Numbered from the stretch's first letter, positions 7,274 through 17,292 are shown. The stretch: 42,583 nucleotides of DNA from Mycobacterium sp. PO1 (GCF_017312405.1 NZ_BLTG01000031.1:1-42583), one strand, 5' to 3'. The notes: generated by a model from the sequence alone, not told the origin. Program-made: numbers and translations.

Positions 7274-8079
7274 AACGCTTTTCCCTCCGTAACACCGTCG
7301 AAGCCGTCCCGGCAGCGGCCGACGTCAAAGCGCTGAAACCACTCAGCATTATTGGCGGGCTCTACGCGATGACGCTGGACATGCTCGTCGCGATGGTCAA
7401 GCCACCGTTCCAATGGCGCGAGTTCCTCTTCCAAACATGGTTCGTGGCGCGGGTTTCTGTGGTTCCCGCGCTGACGTTGTCGATTCCCCTCGTTGTCCTC
7501 ACGTCATTCACCTTCAACACGTTGCTCATCGAATTCGGCGCCGCCGACTTCTCAGGAACCGGCGCAGCCTTGGGCGCGGTCAACCAGATCGGCCCCTTCG
7601 TCACCGTTCTCGTCGTCGCGGGTGCGGGCGCTTCGGCGATGTGCGCCGATCTCGGGTCGCGCACCATCCGCGAGGAAGTCGATGCAATGCGGGTCCTCGG
7701 CCTTGACCCGATCCATTCCCTTGTCGTCCCCAGGGTGCTGGCGACGACGACGGTCGCGGTGCTCCTGTCATCTGTCGTGACCGTGACTGGCCTCCTGGGC
7801 GCTTTCTTGTTCTCGGTGTACTTCCAGCACGTGACTCCCGGGTCATTCGTTGCCAGTATGACGCTGATCACGGGTCTCAGCGATGTCCTCGTGTCTCTGG
7901 TCAAGGCCACGCTGTTCGGTTTCGTGGCGGGTCTGATTGCCTGCTACCAAGGCTTGCGGGTGCAAAAAGGCGCGGCCGGTGTGGGTAACGCGGTCAACGA
8001 AACCGTTGTCATTGCGTTCTTGTTGCTGTTCGTCGTGAATGCCATCGTCACTGCGGTCGGGTTCCAGGTCACGAAATGA
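7270..8079 (+). CDS. yrbEA: MlaE/YrbE-family permease, YrbEA of a Mce transporter
   Basis: Integral membrane permease of 269 residues, first of two YrbE subunits that form the ABC-type core of a Mce lipid importer in the inner membrane. The diagnostic EEVDA motif, where the MceG-type ATPase docks, is at 135-139, followed by MRVLGLDP. Several hydrophobic segments are visible (about 63-85, 108-127, 155-180 and 245-268). GTG 7270 has GGGG at 7259-7262 and overlaps the preceding small ORF. The stop overlaps yrbEB by 4 bases. No mceG ATPase gene is present here; it is normally encoded elsewhere and shared. Confidence 0.95.
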   Translation: MKRFSLRNTVEAVPAAADVKALKPLSIIGGLYAMTLDMLVAMVKPPFQWREFLFQTWFVARVSVVPALTLSIPLVVLTSFTFNTLLIEFGAADFSGTGAALGAVNQIGPFVTVLVVAGAGASAMCADLGSRTIREEVDAMRVLGLDPIHSLVVPRVLATTTVAVLLSSVVTVTGLLGAFLFSVYFQHVTPGSFVASMTLITGLSDVLVSLVKATLFGFVAGLIACYQGLRVQKGAAGVGNAVNETVVIAFLLLFVVNAIVTAVGFQVTK

Positions 8080-8933
8080 GCGCCGGCGTTGTCTTTCGGC
8101 AGCGGTTTCCAGGCACCGCCCGCTCTTTGAGCCAGTGGAGGGCCAAGTGGAGAGGTCTCGGCGATCAGGCTCACTTCTACGGGCAGTCGGTCGCCTCGAT
8201 CGTGCAGGCGGTGGGTATTTATCGGGCTGAATTGCTGCGCCAGATCGCCGCGATCGGTCTCGGAGCGGGATCCTTAGCGGTGGTTGGTGGCACCGTGGCG
8301 GTCGTTGCCTTCTTGAACTTATCGACCAGCGGCGCCCTCGCAAGTCAGGCCTACAACCAGATGTCTCAAGTCGGCGTGGAAGCGTTGGCGGGCTTCACCT
8401 CTGCCTTCGTCAACGTTCGGCTGGTAACCCCGGCCAGCTCCGCCTTCGCGTTCGCCGCGACGATCGGTGCTGGTACCACCGCGCAGCTGGGCGCAATGAA
8501 AATCAACGAGGAGGTCGACGCGCTAGCGGTGATGGGCATCCGGCCCATCGCCTATCTGGCCTCCACCCGTTTGCTCGCCGGCATGATCGTGGTCATTCCA
8601 CTGTATTGCGTGGCCTTGTTGATGTCGTTCTTCTCGGTACGGGTCATCACCACCGCTTTTTACGGGCAGGGACCCGGAGTATTCGACCACTACTTCGACA
8701 CCTTTCTCAGTCCGCAGGCTGTGTTCTTCTCCTTCGCCGTCACGGTCGCCGAAGTGCTGGTGATCATGTTGATCCACACGTACTACGGACTTAACGCCAC
8801 CGGGGGGCCCGCGGGCGTGGGCGAGGCGGTCGGGCGCGCGACCCGGACCTCACTGATCGCGTCTCAAATGGTGATTCTGATGGTCACCCTGGCTCTCTAC
8901 GGCCAGACCGGCAACTTCAACTACGCGGGGTGA
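8076..8933 (+). CDS. yrbEB: MlaE/YrbE-family permease, YrbEB of a Mce transporter
   Basis: Second permease subunit, 285 residues. EEVDA is at 145-149, followed by LAVMGIRP, as in YrbEB proteins. The N-terminal 50 residues are cytoplasmic-looking with a GQSVASIVQAVGIYR amphipathic segment; membrane segments follow from about 56 onward. It starts with ATG overlapping the yrbEA stop (ATGA) and ends in a GTGA overlap with mceA, so all three are translationally coupled. Together YrbEA/B would pass substrate from the Mce tunnel through the inner membrane. Confidence 0.95.
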   Translation: MSAGVVFRQRFPGTARSLSQWRAKWRGLGDQAHFYGQSVASIVQAVGIYRAELLRQIAAIGLGAGSLAVVGGTVAVVAFLNLSTSGALASQAYNQMSQVGVEALAGFTSAFVNVRLVTPASSAFAFAATIGAGTTAQLGAMKINEEVDALAVMGIRPIAYLASTRLLAGMIVVIPLYCVALLMSFFSVRVITTAFYGQGPGVFDHYFDTFLSPQAVFFSFAVTVAEVLVIMLIHTYYGLNATGGPAGVGEAVGRATRTSLIASQMVILMVTLALYGQTGNFNYAG

Positions 8934-10282
8934 CGCATATGGCAGACGGTATGGGCGCTCGTCGGATCTCCCCTGAATGGTGGGCGATGTTGCTCGTCGT
9001 GGGCATCGTCGCGGCGGTGGTGCTAAGTCTGACCATGTTCAACAGGACGTTCGCCCCAAGCGTGCCGGTGACTCTGACAGCGGACCGCTCCGGTCTGATG
9101 CTGGAGCCCAACTCCCGCGTGAAGATGCGCGGGGTGCAGGTCGGCCGCGTCAGTTCTGTCGGCGGCGGAGACTCGACCCGCATCCAGCTGGACATTGACC
9201 CTGCCCAGATTCAATACATCCCGGCCAACGTCGAGGCGCGCATCCAATCCATATCGCTGTTCGGGGCGAAGTACGTCGACCTCCTCTACCCACCTAACCC
9301 CAGCCCACAGCGGCTGTCGGCGGGAGCGGTGCTGAGATCACAGAATGTCGCCACCGAGGTCAACACCGTGTTTCAAAACGCGGTGCAGCTGATCAAGGCG
9401 ATCGACCCCTTCAAGCTGAACGCCGTACTCAGCGCGCTCGCCGAGGGCGTGAGAGGACAGGGCGACCGGATCGGTGAAGCGATCACCGCGAGCAACGAGG
9501 TCCTGCTGCAGCTGAATCCACGCACAGACACTCTGCGCGAGGACTTCCGCGCGCTCAAAGGTGTCAGCGACACCTACAGCGCCGCGGCAAAGAACATCAT
9601 CGACACCCTGGCCGCTGCGACCACAACGAGCGCGACAGTCACCAGCCATGCCCAGCAACTCGACGCGCTACTGCTCAACGTCGTGGGGCTATCCCGCAGC
9701 GGGATTGACCTCCTTGGCCCCAGCAAAGACAACCTGGTGAAAGCGGTCAACCTACTGGAACCCACGACGAACTTGCTGATGAAGTACAACCCCGAGCTCA
9801 CCTGCTTGATCGTCGGCGCCAAGACCACCCTCGACACCGGCTATGCCGACATGCTCGGCGGAAACGGCAAGTCTCTCATCATGGACGCTGCGCTTCTGCC
9901 GGGATACGACCCGTACCGGTATCCGAAAAACTTGCCCATCAACGCTGCTAAGGGCGGGGAAGGGGGCAAGCCCGGGTGCGGCTCGCTGCCCGACGTCGCC
10001 AAAAACTTCCCGGTAAGACAGCTGATCGCCAACACCGGCTTCGGCACCGGATTGGATTGGCGGCCGAATCCCGGCATCGGATTCCCCGGGTACGCCAACT
10101 ACTTCCCGGTGACTCGGGCGGTCCCCGAACCGCCGAGTATCCGCTACCCGGGCGGCCCGGCGCCCGGTCCCATGCCCTACCCCGGCGCGCCGCCCTACGG
10201 CGCACCGCAGTACGGCCCCGACGGAACGCCCCTCTATCCCGGGGTCCCGCCACCGCCGTCACGGGGACCCACACCACCGTGA
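8930..10282 (+). CDS. mceA: Mce-family protein MceA
   Basis: First of six Mce/MlaD-domain substrate-binding subunits, 450 residues. One N-terminal membrane anchor is visible at about 18-37. The Mce domain follows (about 45-120, with LTADRSGLMLEPNSRVKMRG and VGRVSSVGG), then a long helical Mce-fold region (FKLNAVLSALAEGVRGQGD, LNPRTDTLREDFRALKG) and a Pro/Gly/Tyr-rich tail from about 395. In the mycobacterial model, the six proteins form a hexameric tunnel reaching across the periplasm. GTG 8930 overlaps the yrbEB stop; ATG 8939 is an alternative. Confidence 0.95.
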   Translation: MTHMADGMGARRISPEWWAMLLVVGIVAAVVLSLTMFNRTFAPSVPVTLTADRSGLMLEPNSRVKMRGVQVGRVSSVGGGDSTRIQLDIDPAQIQYIPANVEARIQSISLFGAKYVDLLYPPNPSPQRLSAGAVLRSQNVATEVNTVFQNAVQLIKAIDPFKLNAVLSALAEGVRGQGDRIGEAITASNEVLLQLNPRTDTLREDFRALKGVSDTYSAAAKNIIDTLAAATTTSATVTSHAQQLDALLLNVVGLSRSGIDLLGPSKDNLVKAVNLLEPTTNLLMKYNPELTCLIVGAKTTLDTGYADMLGGNGKSLIMDAALLPGYDPYRYPKNLPINAAKGGEGGKPGCGSLPDVAKNFPVRQLIANTGFGTGLDWRPNPGIGFPGYANYFPVTRAVPEPPSIRYPGGPAPGPMPYPGAPPYGAPQYGPDGTPLYPGVPPPPSRGPTPP

Positions 10283-10340
10283 CCGCCCGCCACGCAAATG
10301 GTTCGAAACATACCTGCCAACGTTGGAGAGGAGCATCGCC

Positions 10341-11369
10341 GTGACCAATAAGATGTCGGCCGTCTTGTGGCGCCTCGGCATCTTCGTGCTCGTGTGCGCT
10401 CTGGGTGCATTCTCCCTCATCACAGTGTTCGCGCAGCTGCGCTTCGAGCGCGAACAGACTTATGCCGCCGTCTTCACCAACGTCAGCGGACTGAAGAGCG
10501 AAGACTTCGTCCGCATCGCCGGTGTGGAGGTCGGCAAGGTCCAAACCATCACCGTCCGCGATGACTCGACGGTGCAGGTCGAGTTCGGGGCCGACGATTC
10601 GGTGGTGCTTACCGACGGCAGCCGGGCTGTCATCAAATACGACAATCTGATCGGAGACCGCTACCTGGCGATCGAGGAAGGCACGGGCGGGACCAAGAAA
10701 CTGCGGCCCGGCGACACAATCCCGTTGAATCGCACCGCGCCGGCACTGGATCTGGACGCCGTGATCGGTGGGTTCCGGCCGCTGTTCCGCGCGCTGGACC
10801 CCGCCCAGGTCAACACTCTCACCAGCCAACTCATCGCAGCCTTTCAGGGTCAAGGCGCCACGATCGGTTCCATACTGGCGCAGACCGCAGCGCTGACGAA
10901 CACGCTGGCCGACCGAGACGAGCTGATCGGGCAAACCATCGTCAACTTGAACGCGGTGCTGGGATCGCTGGGCGAGCACAGCGATCAATTCGGCAAGGCT
11001 GTCGACTCGCTGTCGCAGCTAGTGCACGGGCTGCAAACCCGCAAGCAGGACATCAGCAACGGAGTGGCCTACGCCAACGAGGCTGCCCGATCGATCGCCG
11101 ACCTTCTCGCACAAGCACGACCACCGCTTCAAAAAGTTGTCAACGAGACCGATCGCACCGCGGCTGCTGTGCTTGCAGATCGTGACTATTTCGACAACCT
11201 CCTCAAGACTTTGCCTGATGCCTACCGTGTGCTGCTGCGGCAAGGGCTCTACGGCAACTACTTCGCCTTCTACCTGTGCGATCTGCTGTTGAAAGTGAAT
11301 GGAAAAGGCGGACAACCCGTGTACATCAAGTTGGCCGGACAAAGTAGCGGCAGGTGCACACCCAAATGA
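10341..11369 (+). CDS. mceB: Mce-family protein MceB
   Basis: Mce subunit of 342 residues: membrane anchor at 11-31, Mce domain from about 40 (AVFTNVSGLKSEDFVRIAGV then VGKVQTI) and a helical region without the Pro-rich tail seen in A, C, D and F. GTG 10341 is preceded by GAGAGGAG at 10325-10332, which favours it over an upstream in-frame TTG at 10323. A 58-base gap separates it from mceA, the only break inside the yrbE-mce block. The C-terminal segment GNYFAFYLCDLLLKV is typical of MceB. Its stop overlaps mceC (ATGA). Confidence 0.94.
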   Translation: MTNKMSAVLWRLGIFVLVCALGAFSLITVFAQLRFEREQTYAAVFTNVSGLKSEDFVRIAGVEVGKVQTITVRDDSTVQVEFGADDSVVLTDGSRAVIKYDNLIGDRYLAIEEGTGGTKKLRPGDTIPLNRTAPALDLDAVIGGFRPLFRALDPAQVNTLTSQLIAAFQGQGATIGSILAQTAALTNTLADRDELIGQTIVNLNAVLGSLGEHSDQFGKAVDSLSQLVHGLQTRKQDISNGVAYANEAARSIADLLAQARPPLQKVVNETDRTAAAVLADRDYFDNLLKTLPDAYRVLLRQGLYGNYFAFYLCDLLLKVNGKGGQPVYIKLAGQSSGRCTPK

Positions 11370-12694
11370 AGACTTTCGCCGAGCGCAACTTCGTCGTCAT
11401 CGGGGCCATCGGTGTCGTGGCCACCGCCGCTCTCGTGCTGGGCGCGCTTAACTACACCAAGCTGCCGTTCGTTTCCTCCGGCAAGACCTATTCGGCGTAT
11501 TTCGACGAGGCGGGCGGCCTGACAACCGGCGCGCCGGTGCGAGTGTCGGGGGCTCCCGCCGGCCAAGTACAGAGCATCACCCTTGACGCGCAGGGGGTGC
11601 TGGTCAAGTTCACGGTGGCCGACGGCATCCGGCTGGGGGACCGCAGCGAGGCGTCGATCAAGACGACCAGTGTGCTGGGCAATAAGGTCCTCGATCTCAC
11701 CACCCGCGGGGCCGGGACGCTTTCCGGCACGATCCCCGTCGAGCGGACCACCTCGCCGTATCAGCTGCCGGACGCTCTCGGAGACCTTACGACTACCATC
11801 AGCGGGCTCGACACCGAGCAGCTGTCCACGTCGCTGACAGTGCTGTCCCAGACCCTCCAAGACACCCCCGACGACTTGCGCCTCGCGGTCGCGGGCGTCG
11901 CCCGCTTCTCGGAAACTCTCAACCAGCGCGATGCGCGGCTGCGCGACCTGCTCGCGAACGCCGCCAAGGCGACCACCGTCCTGGGCGAACGCACCAACGA
12001 CATCGTGCGCCTGATCTCCGACACCAATGCGTTGTTGGCGCAGCTGCGCTCCCAAAGCGCTGCGCTGGACGAGATCTCGACGAACATCTCCGAGCTGAGT
12101 CGACAACTCGCCGGGTTCATCGGAGAGAACAAGACGACGCTTCAACCCGCACTCGACAAGCTCAACGGGGTTCTCGCGATCCTCGACAACCGGAAGGTTC
12201 AGATCCAAGAGTCGATCAAAGGGCTGGCGGCCTATGCAATGCAGTTCGGCGAGACCGTCGCAGCCGGTCCCTTCTTCAACGCTTACCTCGCCAACCTGCT
12301 GCCCGGACAGTTCATTCAACCGTTCGTCGATGCGGCGTTCTCCGATCTCGGTCTGGATCCCAACGTGCTGCTACCTTCCGAGCGCACCGATCCGCAGGTG
12401 GGCCAGCCCGGCACCCCGGCGCTGCCGATTCCGTATCCGAGGACCGGCCAGGGTGGCGACCCCAAACTGACGCTGCCCGACGCGATCACCGGAAATCCGG
12501 GCGATCCCCGCTACCCGTACCGCGAACCCATACCGGCCCCGCCACCAGGTGGGCCCCCACCGGGTCCGCCAGCACTCCCACCACCCGATCAGCAAGCCCC
12601 ACCGCCGCCGACTCCAAGCCCCGTCTTCGTGCCGGCGCCCGACGAAGTCGCGCCCGAACCACCAGATTCCTCGATTCCCCAAGGCAGACGATGA
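11366..12694 (+). CDS. mceC: Mce-family protein MceC
   Basis: Mce subunit of 442 residues: anchor at 9-28, Mce domain from about 41 (AYFDEAGGLTTGAPVRVSG, AGQVQSI), a long helical region, and a Pro-rich C-terminus from about 335 that ends in repeated PPP/PAPP runs. Extracytoplasmic, anchored in the inner membrane. ATG 11366 overlaps the mceB stop by 4 bases and is preferred to the in-frame GTG at 11354. Its stop overlaps mceD (ATGA). Confidence 0.94.
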   Translation: MKTFAERNFVVIGAIGVVATAALVLGALNYTKLPFVSSGKTYSAYFDEAGGLTTGAPVRVSGAPAGQVQSITLDAQGVLVKFTVADGIRLGDRSEASIKTTSVLGNKVLDLTTRGAGTLSGTIPVERTTSPYQLPDALGDLTTTISGLDTEQLSTSLTVLSQTLQDTPDDLRLAVAGVARFSETLNQRDARLRDLLANAAKATTVLGERTNDIVRLISDTNALLAQLRSQSAALDEISTNISELSRQLAGFIGENKTTLQPALDKLNGVLAILDNRKVQIQESIKGLAAYAMQFGETVAAGPFFNAYLANLLPGQFIQPFVDAAFSDLGLDPNVLLPSERTDPQVGQPGTPALPIPYPRTGQGGDPKLTLPDAITGNPGDPRYPYREPIPAPPPGGPPPGPPALPPPDQQAPPPPTPSPVFVPAPDEVAPEPPDSSIPQGRR

Positions 12695-14031
12695 CGAACT
12701 CTCGGACCAAGCTCGGATTGGCAATCGTTTTGGTCAGCCTCATCGTGGGCGGCGCGATCGCGGTGACGCGCGGGTCACAGGAGCTAGATCGTGTTCACGT
12801 CGTCGCCTACTTCGACAACAGCAATGGGGTCTTCGTCGGCGATGATGTCCGCATCAGGGGCGTTCGCGTAGGCGGGATCGACGCCATCGAACCGCAGCCC
12901 ACACAGGTCAAGATCGCCTTCTGGTTCGACGCCAAATACACGGTGCCCGCAGATGCCAAGGCCGTCATCCTGTCGCCGACACTGGTGACCTCCCGCGCCA
13001 TCCAATTGACTCCCGGTTACACCGGTGGCCCGACGCTGCAGGACAACGCCGTCATCCCCAGGGAGCGCACCGCCGTTCCGGTGGAGTTCGACGAAGTCCG
13101 CCAACAGCTCGAACGGCTGACGACACTGCTGCAGCCCACCGAGCCCGGCGGAGTCAGCACGCTGGGCGCCCTGGTCAACACCGCCGCCGACAACTTGCGC
13201 GGCCAGGGCCCGGCAATCCGCGACGCCATCATCAAGTTGTCGCAGTCGGTGTCCGCGCTAGCCGATCACAGCCCGGACATCTTCACCAGCGTCAAGAATC
13301 TTTCGACACTCGTGTCTGCGCTGCAGGACAGCACCGTCCTGATACGTCAGCTGAATCAGAACCTCGCGTCGGTCACCGGGCTCCTGACCAACAACCCGAC
13401 CGAAGTCGGGGACGCGGTGAAGAACCTCAATGACGTGGTGGGCGAGCTGACAGCCTTCGTCTCCGCAAACCGCGAGACGATCGGCGCCACGTCGGACAAG
13501 TTGACGTCGGTCTCAACGGCACTGACGGCCAGCATCGACGACATCAAACAGCTGCTGCATATCGCGCCGACGACGTTGTCCAACGCCGCCAACCTCTACA
13601 AGCCCGCCCAGGGGACGCTCACCGGAGCTCTCAACCTGGCCAACTTCTCGGATCCAATCACTTTTTTGTGCGGCGCAGTGCAGGCCGCCTCGCGACTGAA
13701 CAGCGAACAGTCGGCGAAGTTATGTGTGCAGTACTTGGCGCCGATCATCAAGAACCGCCAATATAACTTCCCCCCGATCGGGGTGAACCCCTTTGTCCAG
13801 GCCAGCGCCCGGCCGAATGAAGTGACGTACAGTGAGGACTGGATGCGGCCGGACTACGTTCCGCCGCAGCCGATATCGCCGCCGGCCTCCGACCCGACGG
13901 TGCCGCCGCCGCTTGCCGGGCCAGCGCTGCCAGCTGAAGCCCCGGTGCCGGTTTCTGGCCCGTCGGGTCAGCCCACCGATCCGGCCGCCGGGCTGCCCGG
14001 CATGATGATTCCACCCGGGGGCGGCTCATGA
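12691..14031 (+). CDS. mceD: Mce-family protein MceD
   Basis: Mce subunit of 446 residues: anchor at 8-26, Mce domain from about 34 (AYFDNSNGVFVGDDVRIRG, VGGIDAI), helical region with LRGQGPAIRDAIIKLSQSV, and a Pro/Ala-rich tail from about 388. The pattern LTNNPTEVGDAVKNLNDVV and the late NFSDPITFLCGAVQAAS segment are typical of MceD. Start and stop both overlap the neighbouring mce genes by 4 bases. Confidence 0.94.
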   Translation: MTNSRTKLGLAIVLVSLIVGGAIAVTRGSQELDRVHVVAYFDNSNGVFVGDDVRIRGVRVGGIDAIEPQPTQVKIAFWFDAKYTVPADAKAVILSPTLVTSRAIQLTPGYTGGPTLQDNAVIPRERTAVPVEFDEVRQQLERLTTLLQPTEPGGVSTLGALVNTAADNLRGQGPAIRDAIIKLSQSVSALADHSPDIFTSVKNLSTLVSALQDSTVLIRQLNQNLASVTGLLTNNPTEVGDAVKNLNDVVGELTAFVSANRETIGATSDKLTSVSTALTASIDDIKQLLHIAPTTLSNAANLYKPAQGTLTGALNLANFSDPITFLCGAVQAASRLNSEQSAKLCVQYLAPIIKNRQYNFPPIGVNPFVQASARPNEVTYSEDWMRPDYVPPQPISPPASDPTVPPPLAGPALPAEAPVPVSGPSGQPTDPAAGLPGMMIPPGGGS

Positions 14032-15167
14032 CGGGGAAGCGCTGCGTTCGTGCCGCCGCGGTGATCGTGATCGCGCTGACCGTCGCCGCGCTGCCGGGAT
14101 GCGGCTTTCGCGGTCTGAACTCCTTTCGGCTGCCCGGGACGCAAGGCCACGGGCAGGGCTCCTACACGATTCAGGCCGAAATGCCCGACGTGGAAAACCT
14201 TCAGCCGAACTCGCGTGTCCGAGTGGGTGACGTCAATGTGGGTACGGTCACGAAGATCGAGCGTCGAGGCTGGCATGCGCTGCTCACACTCGCACTCAAC
14301 GGCGACGTCGACCTTCCCGCCAACTCGACCGTGTCGCTGGGTCAAACCAGCCTGCTGGGCTCACTGCACATCGAGTTGGCGCCCCCCACCGATGTTCGCC
14401 CGGCGGGAAAACTTCGGGCCGGTTCGCTGATTCCGTTGTCCTCGGCTGGGGCCTACCCGTCCACCGAACAGACCTTGGCGTCGGTATCCCTCCTGCTCAA
14501 CGGTGGCGGAGTGGGGCAGGTACAGGACATCACCACAGCACTCACGTCCGCGTTGGGAGGCCGTGAAAACGAATTCCGCAGCCTGCTCACACAGCTGGAC
14601 ACCTTCACCGCCAACGTCAACGGTCAAATCGGCGACATCATCGCGGCCACTGACAGCCTCAACAATTTGGTCGCCCAGTTCGCCGCACAAAAACCAGTCA
14701 TCGACAAGGCGCTGGAAACGATTCCCGACGCGCTGGCGGTGATTAACGCCGAACGAGACCAGCTCGTGGAGGCGGTCGACCAGCTCGGCAAATTCGGCGC
14801 ACTGGCCGCCGACACAGTCAACCAGTCGCAAGAGTCTTTGATCCAGATCTTGAACGACCTGGGACCCGTGCTGGAATCACTGGCGAACGCCGGTCCCGCG
14901 TTGACCCGGTCACTGAACCTGTTCACCACGATTCCGTTCGTGAAAGACAACCTGACCAAGTGGTGGCGGGGTGATTACGCCAACATCACCACCATCGTGG
15001 ACTTGACATTGAGTCGCATCGACGCGGCGCTATTCACCGGTACCCGGTTCGAAGGCAAGCTCACCGAACTGGAATTGCAGTGGGGCCGCACGATCGGGCA
15101 ACTGCCCAGCCCTTACACCGCGCGAAATCCGCTGATCGTCCCCTACCGGTTGGATCAAGGACCGTAA
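14028..15167 (+). CDS. mceE: Mce-family lipoprotein MceE (LprK type)
   Basis: Mce subunit of 379 residues with a type II signal peptide: basic N-terminus, hydrophobic core and lipobox LPGC with the lipidated Cys25. The Mce domain follows (about 47-125, MPDVENLQPNSRVRVGDVNV). MceE is the lipoprotein member in mycobacterial mce operons, matching this position between D and F. Its TAA stop shares one base with the ATG of mceF. Confidence 0.95.
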   Translation: MTGKRCVRAAAVIVIALTVAALPGCGFRGLNSFRLPGTQGHGQGSYTIQAEMPDVENLQPNSRVRVGDVNVGTVTKIERRGWHALLTLALNGDVDLPANSTVSLGQTSLLGSLHIELAPPTDVRPAGKLRAGSLIPLSSAGAYPSTEQTLASVSLLLNGGGVGQVQDITTALTSALGGRENEFRSLLTQLDTFTANVNGQIGDIIAATDSLNNLVAQFAAQKPVIDKALETIPDALAVINAERDQLVEAVDQLGKFGALAADTVNQSQESLIQILNDLGPVLESLANAGPALTRSLNLFTTIPFVKDNLTKWWRGDYANITTIVDLTLSRIDAALFTGTRFEGKLTELELQWGRTIGQLPSPYTARNPLIVPYRLDQGP

Positions 15168-16627
15168 TGTACCTGAGTAGACGAGTCCGGTTGCAGCTGG
15201 CCGTGTTTGGAGCGGTGACACTGTTGGCCGGTGGAAGCATGGCCTTCTATTACCTTCGGCTGCCGAGCCTGCTTTTCGGTGTCGGCCGCTATCAGGTCAC
15301 CATGAAGCTTCAGGACGCAGCAAGCCTGTACGACAACGCCAATGTGACCTACCGGGGCACGACGGTGGGCCGGGTCACAGACGTCCGCCTCAGTGACACC
15401 GGAGTCGACGCGGTGCTGTCGCTGCAGTCAGACATCAAGATTCCGGCCGACCTCGACGCTCACGTGGGCAGCCAGACCGCGGTCGGCGAGTTGTTCGTCG
15501 ACCTCGTCCCGCGAAGCGGTGACGGTGCGCCGCTGGAAAACGGCGACGTGATATCGGCCGACCGCACCTCGGTCCCTCCCGACATCAATGCACTGCTGCG
15601 GGGTGTCAACGCCGGTGTTCAGGCGATCCCGCGTGACAACCTCAAAACGGTGATCGACGAGTCCTACACGGCTTTCGGTGGCCTGGGGCCCGAGCTTTCC
15701 CGGCTGACCCGGGGTGCCACCACGCTCGCGATCGATGCGCGCAACAACCTGCCTGCACTGACCACCCTCATCGACGAGTCCAAGCCCCTTCTGGATACCC
15801 AGACCGAAACCTCCGACTCCATCCAGACCTGGGCGGCCAATCTCGCTCAAATCACCAATCAGTTGCAGCTACAGGATGAATCGGTGCAGGGCCTACTGGT
15901 CAACGGACCCCCCGCCGCTGACCAGGTACGTCAGCTGTTTGACCGCGTACGGCCCACCCTGCCCATCCTGCTGGCCAATCTGGTCAGCCTCGGGCAAGTG
16001 GCACTGACCTATCAACCCAATCTCGAGCAGATCCTCGCCCTGTATCCGATTGAGATCGCCGGTCTCCAGGGTGCCGCACTCGCCAACCGAAACACCAAAC
16101 AGGACGTCAAAGGTGTGTTCTTGTCCTTCAACCTGAACCTCAATGTGCCCCCGCCGTGCAGAACGGGATACCTACCTGCCCAACAACAACGCGCACCGTC
16201 TGAAGTGGATTATCCACCGAAGCCCGCCGGTGACTTCTACTGCCGGATACCGCAGGAGTCCGGCCTCACGAACGTCCGCGGGGCCCGCAACCTGCCCTGT
16301 GTGACTCGGCCGGGGAAGCGTGCGCCGACGGTGAAGATGTGCGAGAGCGACGAGAACTACGTACCGCTCAATGAGGGCACCAACTGGAAAGGCGATCCGA
16401 ACGCGACGCTGTCCGGTCAGGCGGTTCCGCAGCCGCCGCCAGGAACGCCACCGCCCACCCCTGTGCCGGCGACCGCCCCGATTGCGGTCGCCGAGTATGA
16501 CCCGAGCACCGGCAGCTACATCGGACCTGATGGAAAACAGTACCGGCAAGCGGATTTGGGCCAGAATGCTGCCGGGCAGCACACCTGGCAGGACATGCTG
16601 CTTCCGCCAAAGGACGGTGATCCGTGA
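15167..16627 (+). CDS. mceF: Mce-family protein MceF
   Basis: Last Mce subunit, 486 residues. Anchor at about 9-30, Mce domain from about 44 (LQDAASLYDNANVTYRGTTV), helical region to about 300, then a Cys-containing region (PPCRTGYLPAQQ, CRIPQESG, LPCVTRPG) and a Pro-rich linker. The tail ends in a YDPSTGSYIGPDGKQYR motif followed by TWQDMLLPP, which is characteristic of MceF. ATG 15167 overlaps the mceE stop by one base. Its stop overlaps the next gene (GTGA). Confidence 0.95.
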   Translation: MYLSRRVRLQLAVFGAVTLLAGGSMAFYYLRLPSLLFGVGRYQVTMKLQDAASLYDNANVTYRGTTVGRVTDVRLSDTGVDAVLSLQSDIKIPADLDAHVGSQTAVGELFVDLVPRSGDGAPLENGDVISADRTSVPPDINALLRGVNAGVQAIPRDNLKTVIDESYTAFGGLGPELSRLTRGATTLAIDARNNLPALTTLIDESKPLLDTQTETSDSIQTWAANLAQITNQLQLQDESVQGLLVNGPPAADQVRQLFDRVRPTLPILLANLVSLGQVALTYQPNLEQILALYPIEIAGLQGAALANRNTKQDVKGVFLSFNLNLNVPPPCRTGYLPAQQQRAPSEVDYPPKPAGDFYCRIPQESGLTNVRGARNLPCVTRPGKRAPTVKMCESDENYVPLNEGTNWKGDPNATLSGQAVPQPPPGTPPPTPVPATAPIAVAEYDPSTGSYIGPDGKQYRQADLGQNAAGQHTWQDMLLPPKDGDP

Positions 16628-17292
16628 CCATCCACACCGCCGACGACCCCGCGGGCGACGATCCCACACCGTGCTCGCCTGCCCCTGATGACACCCTCGA
16701 TGTCGGCACCGACAAGGGCGCTGGCGGTGCGGGCGCCGACAGCGAGGAGGACACCGAAGTCGTCGACGGCAAACACCAGCGGGACACCGCGCCCCCCTCG
16801 CGAACCCCGATGCCGCCGCAGCGACTAGCGCTTGTGATGGGATTGGTAGCAGCCGTGACGATGGCCGCACTGACCAGTTGGCTCGGCTTCCAGACCCACC
16901 AAGCGCATCAGGCCGCCGAACAACGTCAGCTATTCGTGCAGGTCGGACGGCAAGGCGCACTGAATCTAACCACGATCGACTGGCAGCACGCCGACGTCGA
17001 TGTAAAGCGCGTTCTCGACTCGGCTACCGGCACGTTCTACGACGAGTTCTCCCAGCGGTCACAACCATTCATCGACGTGGTCAATAAGGTGAAGTCCAAA
17101 TCGGTGGGCACCATTACCGAGGCCGGCTTGGAATCGCATTCCCGTGACACGGCCCAGGTGCTGGTCGCGGTCAGCGTGAAGACCACGGTCGGCGATGGGC
17201 CAGAACAGGAACCCCGGTCATGGCGAATGCGCGTCACGGTGCAGAAAGTCGGCAACGATGCGAAGGTCGCCGACGTGGAGTTCGTGGTATGA
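16624..17292 (+). CDS. Mce-associated membrane protein (Mas), first
   Basis: A 222-residue protein with an acidic, disordered N-terminus (1-65, rich in Asp/Pro), one membrane helix at about 68-88, and an extracytoplasmic alpha/beta domain of the NTF2-like type seen in Mas proteins encoded downstream of mce operons. Features include LDSATGTFYDEFSQRSQPF, a conserved Mas-type segment. Such proteins stabilise Mce complexes in mycobacteria (family knowledge). GTG 16624 overlaps the mceF stop; its own stop overlaps the next gene (ATGA). Confidence 0.88.
   Translation: MTIHTADDPAGDDPTPCSPAPDDTLDVGTDKGAGGAGADSEEDTEVVDGKHQRDTAPPSRTPMPPQRLALVMGLVAAVTMAALTSWLGFQTHQAHQAAEQRQLFVQVGRQGALNLTTIDWQHADVDVKRVLDSATGTFYDEFSQRSQPFIDVVNKVKSKSVGTITEAGLESHSRDTAQVLVAVSVKTTVGDGPEQEPRSWRMRVTVQKVGNDAKVADVEFVV

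Noticed and set aside
9948..10988. Minus-strand frame of 346 codons across mceA-mceB
   Set aside because: Shadow of the mce genes; low-complexity, His/Arg-rich translation and no ribosome site.
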